Shown: positions 1 through 7,097, numbered from the stretch's first letter. The stretch: DNA of 54,094 nt from Candidatus Rifleibacteriota bacterium (GCA_012517355.1 JAAYVD010000089.1:1-54094), one strand, 5' to 3'. Made by a program: numbers and translations. The notes: a model not told the origin generated them from the letters alone.

Positions 1-202
1 TCAAGATTGCAGGGGAAGCGGAGAACGGGAGGGCAAGGGCGAAGGGTGCGGGAGCTCCGGGGTGGTCAAGGAGGCTGGCGGGGCGAGGATGTGGGGATCT
101 GGCGTGGTGACAGGCACCTCAAGATTGCAGGGGAAGCGGAGAACGGGAGGGCAAGGGCGAAGGGTGCGGGAGCTCCGGGGTGGTCAAGGAGGCTGGCGGG
201 GC
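1..202. repeat. Tandem repeat, period 118 bp, cut by window edge
   Basis: Bases 1-84 recur exactly at 119-202, and weaker similarity continues a few bases past each copy. The unit is purine-rich on the plus strand. The first copy begins at the window edge, so the array probably extends to the left. I see no convincing gene in it. It differs in sequence from the tandem repeats near 25.8 kb and 34.8 kb. Confidence 0.9.
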
Positions 203-220
203 CAGAATGTTTTGATTTAC

Positions 221-234
221 ATAATATATATTAT
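221..234. other. AT-only perfect palindrome
   Basis: ATAATATATATTAT is a perfect 14-bp inverted repeat without a single G or C, inside very GC-rich DNA. It lies about 50 bp upstream of the -35 box of the creatininase-family gene. It could be an operator, an upstream activating element or a melting site; nothing in the sequence decides between these. Confidence 0.6.
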
Positions 235-282
235 CAGACGTTTTGTTGGCAGGAAACGGGGGTGGGATGGCGGATCGGGGGT

Positions 283-311
283 TTGACAGGTCGGGAACGA
301 ACGGGTAGCAT
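283..311 (+). promoter_or_regulatory. Sigma70-type promoter for the creatininase-family gene
   Basis: TTGACA at 283-288 and TAGCAT at 306-311 are separated by exactly 17 bp. The identical pair with the same spacing recurs at 42954-42982. The expected transcription start is at about 318, only 2-4 bases before the ATG at 321, so the transcript should be essentially leaderless. No Shine-Dalgarno sequence is present. Confidence 0.75.
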
Positions 312-320
312 TCCCCTACG

Positions 321-1154
321 ATGAACCTCGCCACCCTCACCGCACAGGAGATCGCCTCCCACGACCGGGAGACCACTCCCATCCTCCTCCCCCTTGGTTC
401 CATCGAGCAACACGGCAGCCACCTGCCCGTCGGCACCAAGGGCTTCCTGGCCGAGGCCGTCGCCTCCGAAGCTACCCCCCTCCTGAAGGCCGCCGGCCTC
501 ACCCCCCTCGTGGCGCCGACCTTCCCGTTTACCCCTTGCCAGGTCAGTGCCGGGTTTCCCGCCAACATCCCCGTCGGGGCCCGCACCTTTTCCGACCTCG
601 TCTACGAAATCGGCCAGGCCTTCCAGCGTGAAGGATTCCAGTGGTTCTACACCGTCACCATGACCATCAGCCCCGAGGCCCTCAAAGCCATCGAGGTGGC
701 CATGGAAGACCTCAACAAGCTTCCCGCCTTTCATGCCTTCGACCCCATGCCCCTGTGGGCCTTCTCACCGAACGAGAAGCTCGCCGACCACCTGCGCGGC
801 CTCGGCCTCCTGCCCGAACAGGAGATCCACGCCGACATCAAGGAGACCGCCGCCCTGCTCGCCCTCGACGAGAGCCTGGTCCGCCAGGACCGCCTCGCCG
901 GCCTGCCCCCCGTGCGCGCCACCCCCGCCTGGGAGATCCTGAAAGGCAACTTCTCCTTCCAGGAGATGGGTGCGGCCGACGGGTATCTCGGCTCCCCCAG
1001 CCAGGCCACCCCCGACCTGGGGAAACTGTTCCTCAGCGAAGCGGGAATCGCCTTGGCCGAGGCCGTGAAGTTCACCCTGGCCGGCAACCCCCTTCCCCCC
1101 CTCCCCGTCCACCTCCGCATGCTCATGAAGATGATCGACCTGGACGACATGTAA
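321..1154 (+). CDS. Creatininase-family protein, probably inactive
   Basis: This 277-residue protein has the creatininase/mycofactocin MftE-type amidohydrolase fold. The family signature GSIEQHG (residues 26-32) is intact and supplies E29 and H31, and the downstream HAxxxET segment (H170, E175) is also kept. Two metal-site elements are lost. The Asp of the usual LPLGTD is K40, and the NGHGGN loop, aligned to about residues 112-117, reads VTMTIS. Active family members bind two metals through Glu, His, Asp and that loop, so I infer a non-catalytic protein or one with changed chemistry. The start is fixed by the promoter ending 9 bases upstream. The gene is monocistronic and precedes the ribosomal operon. 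The fold assignment is firm; the substrate is unknown. Confidence 0.8.
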   Translation: MNLATLTAQEIASHDRETTPILLPLGSIEQHGSHLPVGTKGFLAEAVASEATPLLKAAGLTPLVAPTFPFTPCQVSAGFPANIPVGARTFSDLVYEIGQAFQREGFQWFYTVTMTISPEALKAIEVAMEDLNKLPAFHAFDPMPLWAFSPNEKLADHLRGLGLLPEQEIHADIKETAALLALDESLVRQDRLAGLPPVRATPAWEILKGNFSFQEMGAADGYLGSPSQATPDLGKLFLSEAGIALAEAVKFTLAGNPLPPLPVHLRMLMKMIDLDDM

Positions 1155-1189
1155 AGTCCCGATCGCGCATCCTGGAGCGAACGACAGCC

Positions 1190-1218
1190 TTGACTCGGGC
1201 TGCATTCTGTGGTAAGGT
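1190..1218 (+). promoter_or_regulatory. Promoter of the rplU-prp-rpmA operon
   Basis: TTGACT at 1190-1195 is followed after 17 bp by TAAGGT at 1213-1218, a strong -35 with a weak -10. A leader of about 27 bases follows, with an AGGGGGT ribosome-binding site just before rplU. An alternative -10, TATATT, lies at 1231-1236 but has no good -35. Confidence 0.55.
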
Positions 1219-1251
1219 GAACCTCTCTTCTATATTTTCAGGGGGTAAACC

Positions 1252-1563
1252 ATGTTTGCAGTCATCGAATTGGGTGGAAGACAGTTCCCGGTCGAAAAGG
1301 GAACCCGGGTCCAGTGCGAAAAGCTCGAACTGGCTCCCAACGCCACCTTCACCGTGGAAAAGGTCCTGATGGTGAAGACCGGCGAGAAGATCCAGGTCGG
1401 CCAGCCGTATTTGAAAGGCGTCGAGGTCAAGGCCAAAGTCCTCTCCCATGCCCGCGGCAAGAAGGTCATCGGCCTCAAATACAAGAACAAGACCAACTAC
1501 CGCCGCAAATACGGGCATCGGCAGGCCTACACCACCGTCCAGATCGATTCCATCATCGGCTGA
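1252..1563 (+). CDS. rplU: 50S ribosomal protein L21
   Basis: The 103-residue product is a full-length L21, opening with the typical MFAVIELGGRQFPVEKG and closing with the conserved basic region (YKNKTNYRRKYGHRQ) that contacts 23S rRNA. It is the first gene of the operon, with an AGGGGGT ribosome-binding site 5 bases upstream of the ATG and a promoter at 1190. Only 3 bases separate its stop codon from the next start, so prp is probably translated by coupling. L21 lies next to L20 in the large subunit. Confidence 0.98.
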   Translation: MFAVIELGGRQFPVEKGTRVQCEKLELAPNATFTVEKVLMVKTGEKIQVGQPYLKGVEVKAKVLSHARGKKVIGLKYKNKTNYRRKYGHRQAYTTVQIDSIIG

Positions 1564-1566
1564 CCG

Positions 1567-1881
1567 ATGGTGGAGGTCTTCTTCCCTCCTCCAGAACGGT
1601 CGCGCCTCCGGCTCCGGGTCACCGGGCATTGCGGGGCGGCCGGCAAGGGAAAAGACCTGGTGTGCGCCGCGGTGTCCTCACTGGTGCAGACCATGGTCGG
1701 CGGGATGGAGAAAGAGGTGCAGGCCTCCGTGGAAGGCACCTTCGAGGAAGGCATCTGTGATGTCCAGGTCGTCGTGAACGAGAGCCGGGAGCCCGAACTG
1801 GCAGCCATCGCCAGGGTCTTCCGCTTCGGATTCGAAAAACTGGCCAGGGAACATCCAACGCATATCCGCATCGTGAACTGA
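1567..1881 (+). CDS. prp: Prp-family (YsxB-like) cysteine protease
   Basis: This is a 104-residue member of the ribosomal-processing cysteine protease family. The catalytic pair sits in the usual context: H21 in TGHCG and C33 in [10 protein letters not shown]. In Staphylococcus aureus, Prp removes an N-terminal extension from L27, and the gene lies between rplU and rpmA exactly as here. The oddity is its neighbour: the L27 encoded 22 bases downstream has no such extension, so the known substrate is missing. Either Prp has another target or it is kept for another role. The catalytic residues appear intact, so decay is unlikely. The start lies 3 bases after the rplU stop. Confidence 0.9.
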   Translation: MVEVFFPPPERSRLRLRVTGHCGAAGKGKDLVCAAVSSLVQTMVGGMEKEVQASVEGTFEEGICDVQVVVNESREPELAAIARVFRFGFEKLAREHPTHIRIVN

Positions 1882-1903
1882 CGAGCGAAAGGGGTTTTGA
1901 GAC

Positions 1904-2170
1904 ATGGCACACAAAAAAGGACAGGGTTCATCCACCAACGGTCGGGACAGCAATCCGCAGCACCTCGGTGCCAAGCGGTTCGACGGCCAGGTCGTGAAGG
2001 CCGGCAACATCCTGGTCCGGCAGCGGGGCACCCCGATCAACGCCGGCAAGAACGTCGGCATCGGCAAAGACGACACGCTCTTCGCTCTCGCCGACGGCAA
2101 GGTGAAATACGCCCACCGCAAGAACCGGCACTGGGTCGACATCCTGCCCGTCTCCGACGAGCAGCACTGA
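1904..2170 (+). CDS. rpmA: 50S ribosomal protein L27, non-extended form
   Basis: The 88-residue L27 begins [16 protein letters not shown], the mature-type N-terminus that reaches the peptidyl-transferase centre. An in-frame TGA at 1898-1900, one codon before GAC-ATG, rules out an upstream start, so no Prp-cleavable leader can be encoded. An AAAGGGG ribosome-binding site lies 9 bases upstream. It is the last gene of the operon and is followed by a strong terminator at 2195. Confidence 0.98.
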   Translation: MAHKKGQGSSTNGRDSNPQHLGAKRFDGQVVKAGNILVRQRGTPINAGKNVGIGKDDTLFALADGKVKYAHRKNRHWVDILPVSDEQH

Positions 2171-2194
2171 GCCCTTCGGGCCGGTCGGCCCTCC

Positions 2195-2227
2195 AAGAAC
2201 CCCGCCAAAAGCGGGGTTCTTCGTTTC
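2195..2227 (+). terminator. Rho-independent terminator of rplU-prp-rpmA
   Basis: A perfect 11-bp stem (AAGAACCCCGC, 2195-2205, pairing with 2211-2221) closes a CAAAA loop and is followed by CGTTTC. It begins 25 bases after the rpmA stop. Confidence 0.9.
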
Positions 2228-2403
2228 TGGAGGGCGTTTGTCGTGGCCGGGGCCACCCCGCGCCCGCGCCAGCGACCCGTCCACAGGTATTATGTAAACA
2301 ACTGAACATTGACGGGGGCATTGACAGGGGAAAACCTCTAAGGCAACGCCGGGGTTTTGCCGATGAACTGTTTAGGAAAGGATTCCCCACAAGGAGGTCT
2401 CCC

Positions 2404-2550
2404 ATGTCTGCGCAAGAGTTGATGGCCCTCTACCGGATCAAGGCTCCCCGCTGCCCCTGCTGCCAACGCATCGTCACCCGCTACGAGAAGACCCTGCGCC
2501 TGTCGACAGACGACCTCCGCCACCTGGAAGGCTGCCTGATGCAGGAATAG
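2404..2550 (+). CDS. Small zinc-knuckle-like protein (48 aa)
   Basis: A 48-residue ORF has a perfect AAGGAGGT Shine-Dalgarno at 2391-2398, 5 bases before the ATG. The product has C17-x-C19-C20 and, after a charged helix-like stretch, H40-x3-C44. Four possible zinc ligands in C-x2-C / H-x3-C order suggest a minimal zinc finger. I do not recognise a family. It has its own transcriptional space: the rpmA terminator lies upstream and two strong hairpins follow directly. The SD, the clean stop and the flanking hairpins argue that it is real. The function is unknown; nucleic-acid or protein binding would be a guess. Confidence 0.65.
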   Translation: MSAQELMALYRIKAPRCPCCQRIVTRYEKTLRLSTDDLRHLEGCLMQE

Positions 2551-2561
2551 GATTCCTTCAC

Positions 2562-2620
2562 TCGGGTGCCCGGCCGGGCACCCGACCGCAGAGGCGGGCC
2601 CCGCGGTAGGGCCCGCCTCT
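2562..2620 (+). terminator. Two consecutive GC-rich hairpins
   Basis: The first is a perfect 24-bp palindrome at 2562-2585 (TCGGGTGCCCGG and its complement). The second is a 12-bp stem, 2590-2601 with 2609-2620 and a 7-base loop. Neither has a T-run, but they begin 11 bases after the stop of the small zinc-knuckle gene and probably terminate or stabilise its mRNA. Bases 2621-2990 after them hold no gene that I can support. Confidence 0.6.
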
Positions 2621-2991
2621 TGGCGTCGGCACGGTCGCAGTCTGATTCCCTCCCCCCCTCCTTCCCTGGATTCTGGAGCCGCAAACATCTCCGTCTTCGC
2701 GCCCCAGATCCCGGCGGCCCTGTGGAACCCGATCAGCGCTGCACCCCGGCGGGGCGGACCCAGAGGGCCGCCCTCCCCCAGGCGGTGTTTCCGGCCCCCA
2801 TTCCGAGGCACGCCAGACTTCCTTCACCGCCCATTCCCTCAGCGATCCAAAGCCTTTCTGATGAACAAGGATCGCCGCAGGCCCTGTCCCCATCGACAAG
2901 AACGACGGAAGCAACCCGGAGCACCCCCTCCAGCGGCCATGGTGCCAATGGCTGATCCCCATTTCTGGGCATTCCCCCCTGGATCGGTGTG

Positions 2992-3000
2992 TGGTACACT
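2992..3000 (+). promoter_or_regulatory. Extended -10 promoter (TGG-TACACT)
   Basis: TG at 2992-2993 plus one base precedes TACACT at 2995-3000. No good -35 is visible. The predicted start at about 3007 leaves a 24-base leader carrying a GAGGAG ribosome-binding site for the BI-1 family gene. The TGG-extended form recurs at 23938, 31827, 45194 and 52600. Confidence 0.55.
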
Positions 3001-3030
3001 GAATGACCAGAGATCATCGAGGAGCGACCC

Positions 3031-3738
3031 ATGAGCTACATCGACCGCTACGAAAACGAGACCCCAACGCCTGCCGGCCCCGACACCGTAGGCACGGGGG
3101 TGACCTGGACGGGCATGAGCCAGACGAGGTTCGCCACCGCGGTCCTCCCCTACTTCGGCATCGCGGTCTTCCTGACCGCCTGCGGCACCAGCGTCGGCAA
3201 GGGCCTGGGCCCCGGGTTCGTGCTGCCCGCGATCATCCTCAACCTCGCGCTGTATTTCGTCCTGATGTGGAAGCGGCACGTCCCCGGCATCAACGTCGCC
3301 CTCCTGTACGGGTACGCGTTCATGAACGGCCTGATGATCGGGCCGGGCGTGGCCATGGCGGGGGCCGCCTTTCCCGGCATCGTGGCCCAGGCCTTCGTCC
3401 TGGCCGCCCTGAGCTTCTTTGCGGTGGCCGGGTTCGTGCTGATCACCGGCAAGGATTTCTCCGGTCTGCAGGCATTCCTGGTCGCCGGCCTGTTTGTCAT
3501 CATCCTCGGCGGCATCGTCAATGTGTTCGTCGGCGGGGCCGGCCTCGGCCTCGGGCTGGCCATCCTGTCGGTGATCACCTTCCTCGGGTTCACCGCCTAC
3601 GACATGTCGAACATCATGCACAAGTTCCGGGATGACGAGTACATCCTCGCCACCGTCGAGCTGTATCTCGATTTCCTCAACCTCTTTCTGGCCTTCCTTC
3701 GCATCCTCATCCACATCGCGGCCTCGCAACGCCGCTGA
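3031..3738 (+). CDS. Bax inhibitor-1/YccA family membrane protein
   Basis: The 235-residue product has about seven hydrophobic helices from residue 38 onward and a C-terminal segment (LYLDFLNLFLAFLRIL) that is the hallmark of bacterial BI-1/YccA/YbhL proteins. Members are inner-membrane proteins; some leak Ca2+ or H+ and YccA modulates the FtsH protease. The first 30 residues are a hydrophilic cytoplasmic tail. A GAGGAG ribosome-binding site lies 9 bases before the ATG. It is followed at 76 bases by a one-helix peptide gene. Family assignment is secure; physiological role is not shown. Confidence 0.92.
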   Translation: MSYIDRYENETPTPAGPDTVGTGVTWTGMSQTRFATAVLPYFGIAVFLTACGTSVGKGLGPGFVLPAIILNLALYFVLMWKRHVPGINVALLYGYAFMNGLMIGPGVAMAGAAFPGIVAQAFVLAALSFFAVAGFVLITGKDFSGLQAFLVAGLFVIILGGIVNVFVGGAGLGLGLAILSVITFLGFTAYDMSNIMHKFRDDEYILATVELYLDFLNLFLAFLRILIHIAASQRR

Positions 3739-3814
3739 ACCCGGCCGGTTAACGAAACTCCGCCTCCTGCCGACACCTGTTGTCACAGATCATGTCGGAG
3801 GGGAATGAGCAACC

Positions 3815-4003
3815 ATGCATACCGCGCACTCGCTGGCCGGTTTCGTGACCGGCTTCGTGTCGGCCGCCCTGGTCCTGATCGGGACCTGGTTCTGGCTGGG
3901 CCGCCAGGAGCGGACTCCCGCCCCGCAGCGGGACCACCTGCACGACCTGTCCCACTACGGCCGGCAGTTCCGCCGGAACCGGGGCCGCCGGCACCACTCC
4001 TGA
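3815..4003 (+). CDS. Small single-helix membrane peptide (62 aa)
   Basis: This 62-residue protein has one strong hydrophobic helix (about residues 8-28, ending in FWLGRQ) and then a basic, His/Arg-rich tail, giving an expected N-out/C-in topology. GGAGGGG at 3797-3803 is a plausible ribosome-binding site, 11 bases from the ATG. A strong hairpin begins 3 bases after the stop. I do not recognise a family. It could be a partner of the BI-1 protein upstream, but only adjacency supports that. The hydrophobic helix and flanking signals favour a real gene. Confidence 0.6.
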   Translation: MHTAHSLAGFVTGFVSAALVLIGTWFWLGRQERTPAPQRDHLHDLSHYGRQFRRNRGRRHHS

Positions 4004-4005
4004 TC

Positions 4006-4052
4006 GGACGCCCTTCCCGCGGGGTGCGGGAAAGCACCGTGGGAAGGCGTCC
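4006..4052 (+). terminator. Long-stem hairpin after the small membrane peptide gene
   Basis: GGACGCC and TTCCC (4006-4018, with one bulged C) pair with GGGAAGGCGTCC at 4041-4052, giving 12 base pairs around a 22-base loop. It starts 3 bases after the stop codon at 4003. No T-run follows, so it may be a processing or stability hairpin rather than a true terminator. Confidence 0.55.
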
Positions 4053-4072
4053 CCGGCTGCCACAGGCTTGGC

Positions 4073-4149
4073 GGGTCCGACCGACAGGACGTCGGAAGGG
4101 CCCCCTGGATGCCATCCATCGACGGAGGCACGAACGCCCCTTGCGCGCC
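4073..4149 (+). repeat. Four-hairpin repeat, copy 1 (degenerate, forward)
   Basis: This intergenic copy shares the left end (GGGTCCGACCGACA, then GTCGG) and the right end (GAACGCCCCTTGCGCGCC) with the better copies at 17251-17326 and 49508-49589. The TCCGAC/GTCGGA dyad (4076-4081, 4091-4096) survives and the central hairpins are eroded. It lies between the long-stem hairpin and the promoter of the zinc-ribbon gene. Confidence 0.55.
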
Positions 4150-4268
4150 CTGCCAGGGCCGTCCCCCGGTTCCTCGATGATTCCGGGGATCGGGCCGCCG
4201 GGGTGACGGAAGGCTTCCCGGGGCACATCCGCCGGCCTTCCGCGTGGATCCTGGGCCACCGTCCCCGA

Positions 4269-4297
4269 TTGCTTTTGTCCGGGGGCTCCGGTAGAGT
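4269..4297 (+). promoter_or_regulatory. Promoter of the zinc-ribbon gene, leaderless layout
   Basis: TTGCTT at 4269-4274 and TAGAGT at 4292-4297 have a 17-bp spacer. The ATG at 4304 is 7 bases past the -10, exactly where transcription should begin, so the mRNA would have no leader. No ribosome-binding site is present. Confidence 0.6.
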
Positions 4298-4303
4298 AGG
4301 GCC

Positions 4304-4675
4304 ATGCCACCGGACATCCACCCGGCCTACCTCGAACCGTTCCTGTTCTGCGGTCTCTGTTTCGGCAAGATGACCCTGCAGAACGGCCTGTTTTCCTGCC
4401 CCACCGGCTGCACCAGCGGCATCCCCGCCCAGGCTCTCGAGGAGGTCCTGTGGCGCGAGATGGGCCGCCTGCTGGCCCGCCCGAAAGGCCGGCAGCTGGC
4501 CAGGAAGCTGCTGGGCGAGGCCCTGACCGCCTCCCGCGTGAAGCACCTGTTCCAGGACCTGAAGAACTTCGTCGAGTTCCTTCCCCCCGAGGAGAAGCAG
4601 CATTTCGCCACCGCCCTCGTCGAGAAGATCGAGATCGTCTCCGGAAACGCGGTAAAGATCCACTTCCGAAGCTGA
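4304..4675 (+). CDS. Orphan serine-recombinase-type zinc ribbon protein
   Basis: The 123-residue protein resembles only the C-terminal part of large serine recombinases. It has a zinc beta-ribbon (C16-x2-C19 ... C32-x3-C36), then a helical segment beginning IPAQALEEVLW, then the terminal module with LVEKIEIVSGNAVKIHFRS. The N-terminal resolvase catalytic domain and the recombinase DNA-binding domain are absent, and I find no remnants in the 300 bases upstream. It has its own leaderless-type promoter, so it looks like a stand-alone or domesticated DNA-binding module rather than a fresh truncation. The next gene starts 5 bases after its stop, implying an operon with the CFI-box protein. Confidence 0.65.
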   Translation: MPPDIHPAYLEPFLFCGLCFGKMTLQNGLFSCPTGCTSGIPAQALEEVLWREMGRLLARPKGRQLARKLLGEALTASRVKHLFQDLKNFVEFLPPEEKQHFATALVEKIEIVSGNAVKIHFRS

Positions 4676-4680
4676 GTTCC

Positions 4681-6126
4681 ATGGAAGTCACCTTTTCCCC
4701 GATCGAGAACAAGATCCTCCAGCTCGTCGTCCGGAACTCCTTCCCGGCCGGAATGGAGCTGCTGAAGGACTCGTTCGGCCCCACCAAGCCGCCCGCCTTC
4801 GACTTCATCCAGCGGATCTTCACCGAGCTCAACCGCCAGGGCCGGAACCGGGAAGCCTGGGACTTCATGGCCCAGGTGGCGGCGTGGGTGCAGCGGCACC
4901 CCGAGGTCCAGCGGATGCTCGAGACCGCCCGCCGGATCTATTACGATTCCCTGCTGGTGGAAGGGAACAGCGTGATGGAGGCGGCCCGCCAGAAGCTGCA
5001 GGTGTTCGCCGAGTCCCTGGAAGGGATGGACGCCCTCCACCGCGACCGCGTCGAGAAGGAGAACCGCCAGACCCTCGAGGACCTCTACCGCGAGGCCCTG
5101 GACATCTACCGGCTGGCTCACGAGGTGTCGCCCCGGGCCCTGGGGGCCCTGACCGGCATGTTCCGGTGCCACAAGGAACTGCGCAACCAGGCGGAGGCGG
5201 CCCAACTTTCCCAGCTCATCGAAGAGGTCTACGCCGAGGAGCCGGGCGACGACAAGGGCCGGAAAGGCGGCGAGGGCGAGGAGGAGGAAACCCCCTCCCC
5301 CACCCCGGAACTGCTCGAGATCCGGTCGGTGCCCGCCGACCTCGAGATCGAAATGCGGCGCATCCAGGAGATGTTCGACCGGGGCGACAAGGACGAGACC
5401 ATCGCCGCCCTCGACCTGCTCCTGCTGGGCAACCCCCAGTTCATTCCCGGCCTGCTGCTGAAGGCCAGGGTCCTGGCCAGCCGCCGGGAGTTCAGACCCG
5501 CCCAGCGCCTGATCGACGAGGCCACCCGGATCGACTCGCGCGACAAGCGGGTCCAGGAGGCCCGGATCGAGTTCCTGGAGCACAAGTTCAAGCTGCTGGT
5601 GGCCGGGGCCTCGGACTTCCTGGACCAGGGGCTGCGCCTGGGCACGCTGCTGGGGCGATCGTTCTTCGAGCGGGCCCTGGTCTGCATCAACCAGGGTCTG
5701 GAGATCTGCCCCGACGACCTGACGCTGCTCGACCAGCGGTACACCTGCCTGGTCTACCTCGACCGCATGGAGGAGGCCCGGGAGGCCCGGAAAGACCTGT
5801 ACATCGCCTCCCCCCAGTATGTCGCCTCCTTCGAGCGGGAAAACCGGTCGGCGCTCTGCTTCCTGGCGGGCTTCGCCTACGAGGGCCGCCCCGGGCCCCT
5901 CGAGGCCTTCCGCACACTGCGCCGGGAATGGCTGGTGCCTTTCCGGCCGGGTCGCGCCTTCGTTTCGTGGTACTGCCGGAACGCGCCCGGCTGGGTGGCT
6001 CTCGCCCGGGCGTGCCGCTGGCCCCCTTCCCTGTTCCGCGCCCTCCTGGCCCCCCTGTACCTGCTCGGCTCATGCCTGAACCGTCACCGACGCTCCCGCC
6101 ATTCCCGCCCGACGCGCTGGGCATAA
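4681..6126 (+). CDS. TPR-like helical-repeat protein with C-terminal CFI-box
   Basis: A 481-residue soluble protein. Residues 1-190 and 225-390 are helix-rich with TPR-like periodicity, joined by an acidic, low-complexity linker at about residues 200-225 (a run of Glu, Lys, Gly, then Pro/Ser). From C393 the sequence CFLAGFAYEG ... FRTLRREWLVPFRPGRAFV ... LLAPLYLL matches the CFI-box C-terminal module, a short, hydrophobic, Cys-initiated tail of unknown role found in many bacterial proteins. The start is the ATG 5 bases after the previous stop. Its end overlaps the next gene by 55 bases in another frame. Probably a scaffold; no enzymatic motif is visible. Confidence 0.7.
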   Translation: MEVTFSPIENKILQLVVRNSFPAGMELLKDSFGPTKPPAFDFIQRIFTELNRQGRNREAWDFMAQVAAWVQRHPEVQRMLETARRIYYDSLLVEGNSVMEAARQKLQVFAESLEGMDALHRDRVEKENRQTLEDLYREALDIYRLAHEVSPRALGALTGMFRCHKELRNQAEAAQLSQLIEEVYAEEPGDDKGRKGGEGEEEETPSPTPELLEIRSVPADLEIEMRRIQEMFDRGDKDETIAALDLLLLGNPQFIPGLLLKARVLASRREFRPAQRLIDEATRIDSRDKRVQEARIEFLEHKFKLLVAGASDFLDQGLRLGTLLGRSFFERALVCINQGLEICPDDLTLLDQRYTCLVYLDRMEEAREARKDLYIASPQYVASFERENRSALCFLAGFAYEGRPGPLEAFRTLRREWLVPFRPGRAFVSWYCRNAPGWVALARACRWPPSLFRALLAPLYLLGSCLNRHRRSRHSRPTRWA

Positions 6127-7094
6127 CCTCCACCATCCCGCTGGAGGTGCCTCTGGCCGCCGGCCGGCGGGTCATCGACCTGAACAACCTGTTCGTCCGG
6201 TCGGGCGACCCCGCCTGGTTCGTCCGGCTGGCCGAGGCGGAGGGGTTCCCCCGCACCTGCTGTTCATGGATCCGCGGCCTGTACGGGCTGCTGCGCACCG
6301 CGGGCATCCGGGGCGGGATCTTCGTCACCGGTGGTGACTGCTCGAATACCCACGCGATGATGGAGACCCTGCTGCCGGGCCTCGCCGAAGTGCATACCTT
6401 CTCCTTCCCCTGCCCCCCGTCCCGGGAGGCGCTGCGGCAGGAGATCGACCGTTTCTGCGCCGCCCTGGGGACCACCCCCGCGGCCGCCGAAGGGATGGGC
6501 CGGACCCTGGCCCCGCTGCGCCGCTCCCTGGCCGAACTCGACCGTCTGACCTGGGAGGAGGACCGGGTCACGGGCGCCGAGAACCACCAATGGCTGGTCT
6601 CGTCGTCCGATTTCGGGGGCGACCCCGCCCGCTTCGCCGCCGATCTCGACCGGTTCCTGGACGAGGTGCGGGCCCGCCCCCCTCGCCACGACCAGCTGCG
6701 GATCGGCCTGCTGGGGGTTCCTCCGATCATGACCGATCTGCACGAATTTCTCGAAAGCCTGGGCGCCCGCGTGGTGTATAATGAGATCCCACGCCAGTTT
6801 GCCATGCCTGACAACACCTCCGACCTGGTCGACCGCTACCTGGGCTACACCTACCCCTACGGGGTCTGGCCCCGGGTGGCAGACATCCGCCGCGCCGCCC
6901 TCCCCCGACGGATCGACGGGTTCGTCCACTACACCCAGGCGTTCTGCCACCGGCAGATCCACGACATCGTGTTCCGGCGCGAACTCGCCGCGCCCATCCT
7001 GACCGTCGAGGGGGAGACCCCCGGACCCTGCGACCCCCGGACCCGCCTCCGGCTCGAGAGTTTCATCGAAATCCTGAAGGAAAACCGAGGCTGA
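6072..7094 (+). CDS. 2-hydroxyacyl-CoA dehydratase (HgdB/FldB-like) family protein
   Basis: This 340-residue protein has the layout of the D-component/benzoyl-CoA-reductase subunit family: C63-C64, the GGDCSNT loop (C90), C114, C292 in QAFCHRQIHD, and the closing segment with C320-DPRTRLRLESFIE. Those Cys residues would hold a [4Fe-4S] cluster used in radical dehydration or reduction. Classical systems need a second such subunit and an ASKHA-type ATPase activator; neither is in this window, so it may belong to the single-subunit group linked to other redox roles. ATG 6072 is the only reasonable start, inside the end of the CFI-box gene. The SpoIID-like gene begins 3 bases after its stop. Confidence 0.8.
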   Translation: MPEPSPTLPPFPPDALGITSTIPLEVPLAAGRRVIDLNNLFVRSGDPAWFVRLAEAEGFPRTCCSWIRGLYGLLRTAGIRGGIFVTGGDCSNTHAMMETLLPGLAEVHTFSFPCPPSREALRQEIDRFCAALGTTPAAAEGMGRTLAPLRRSLAELDRLTWEEDRVTGAENHQWLVSSSDFGGDPARFAADLDRFLDEVRARPPRHDQLRIGLLGVPPIMTDLHEFLESLGARVVYNEIPRQFAMPDNTSDLVDRYLGYTYPYGVWPRVADIRRAALPRRIDGFVHYTQAFCHRQIHDIVFRRELAAPILTVEGETPGPCDPRTRLRLESFIEILKENRG

Positions 7095-7097
7095 ACC

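Noticed and set aside
2309-2343. TTGACG/TTGACA pair as promoter for the small zinc-knuckle gene
   Set aside because: No acceptable -10 at 16-18 bp from either hexamer.
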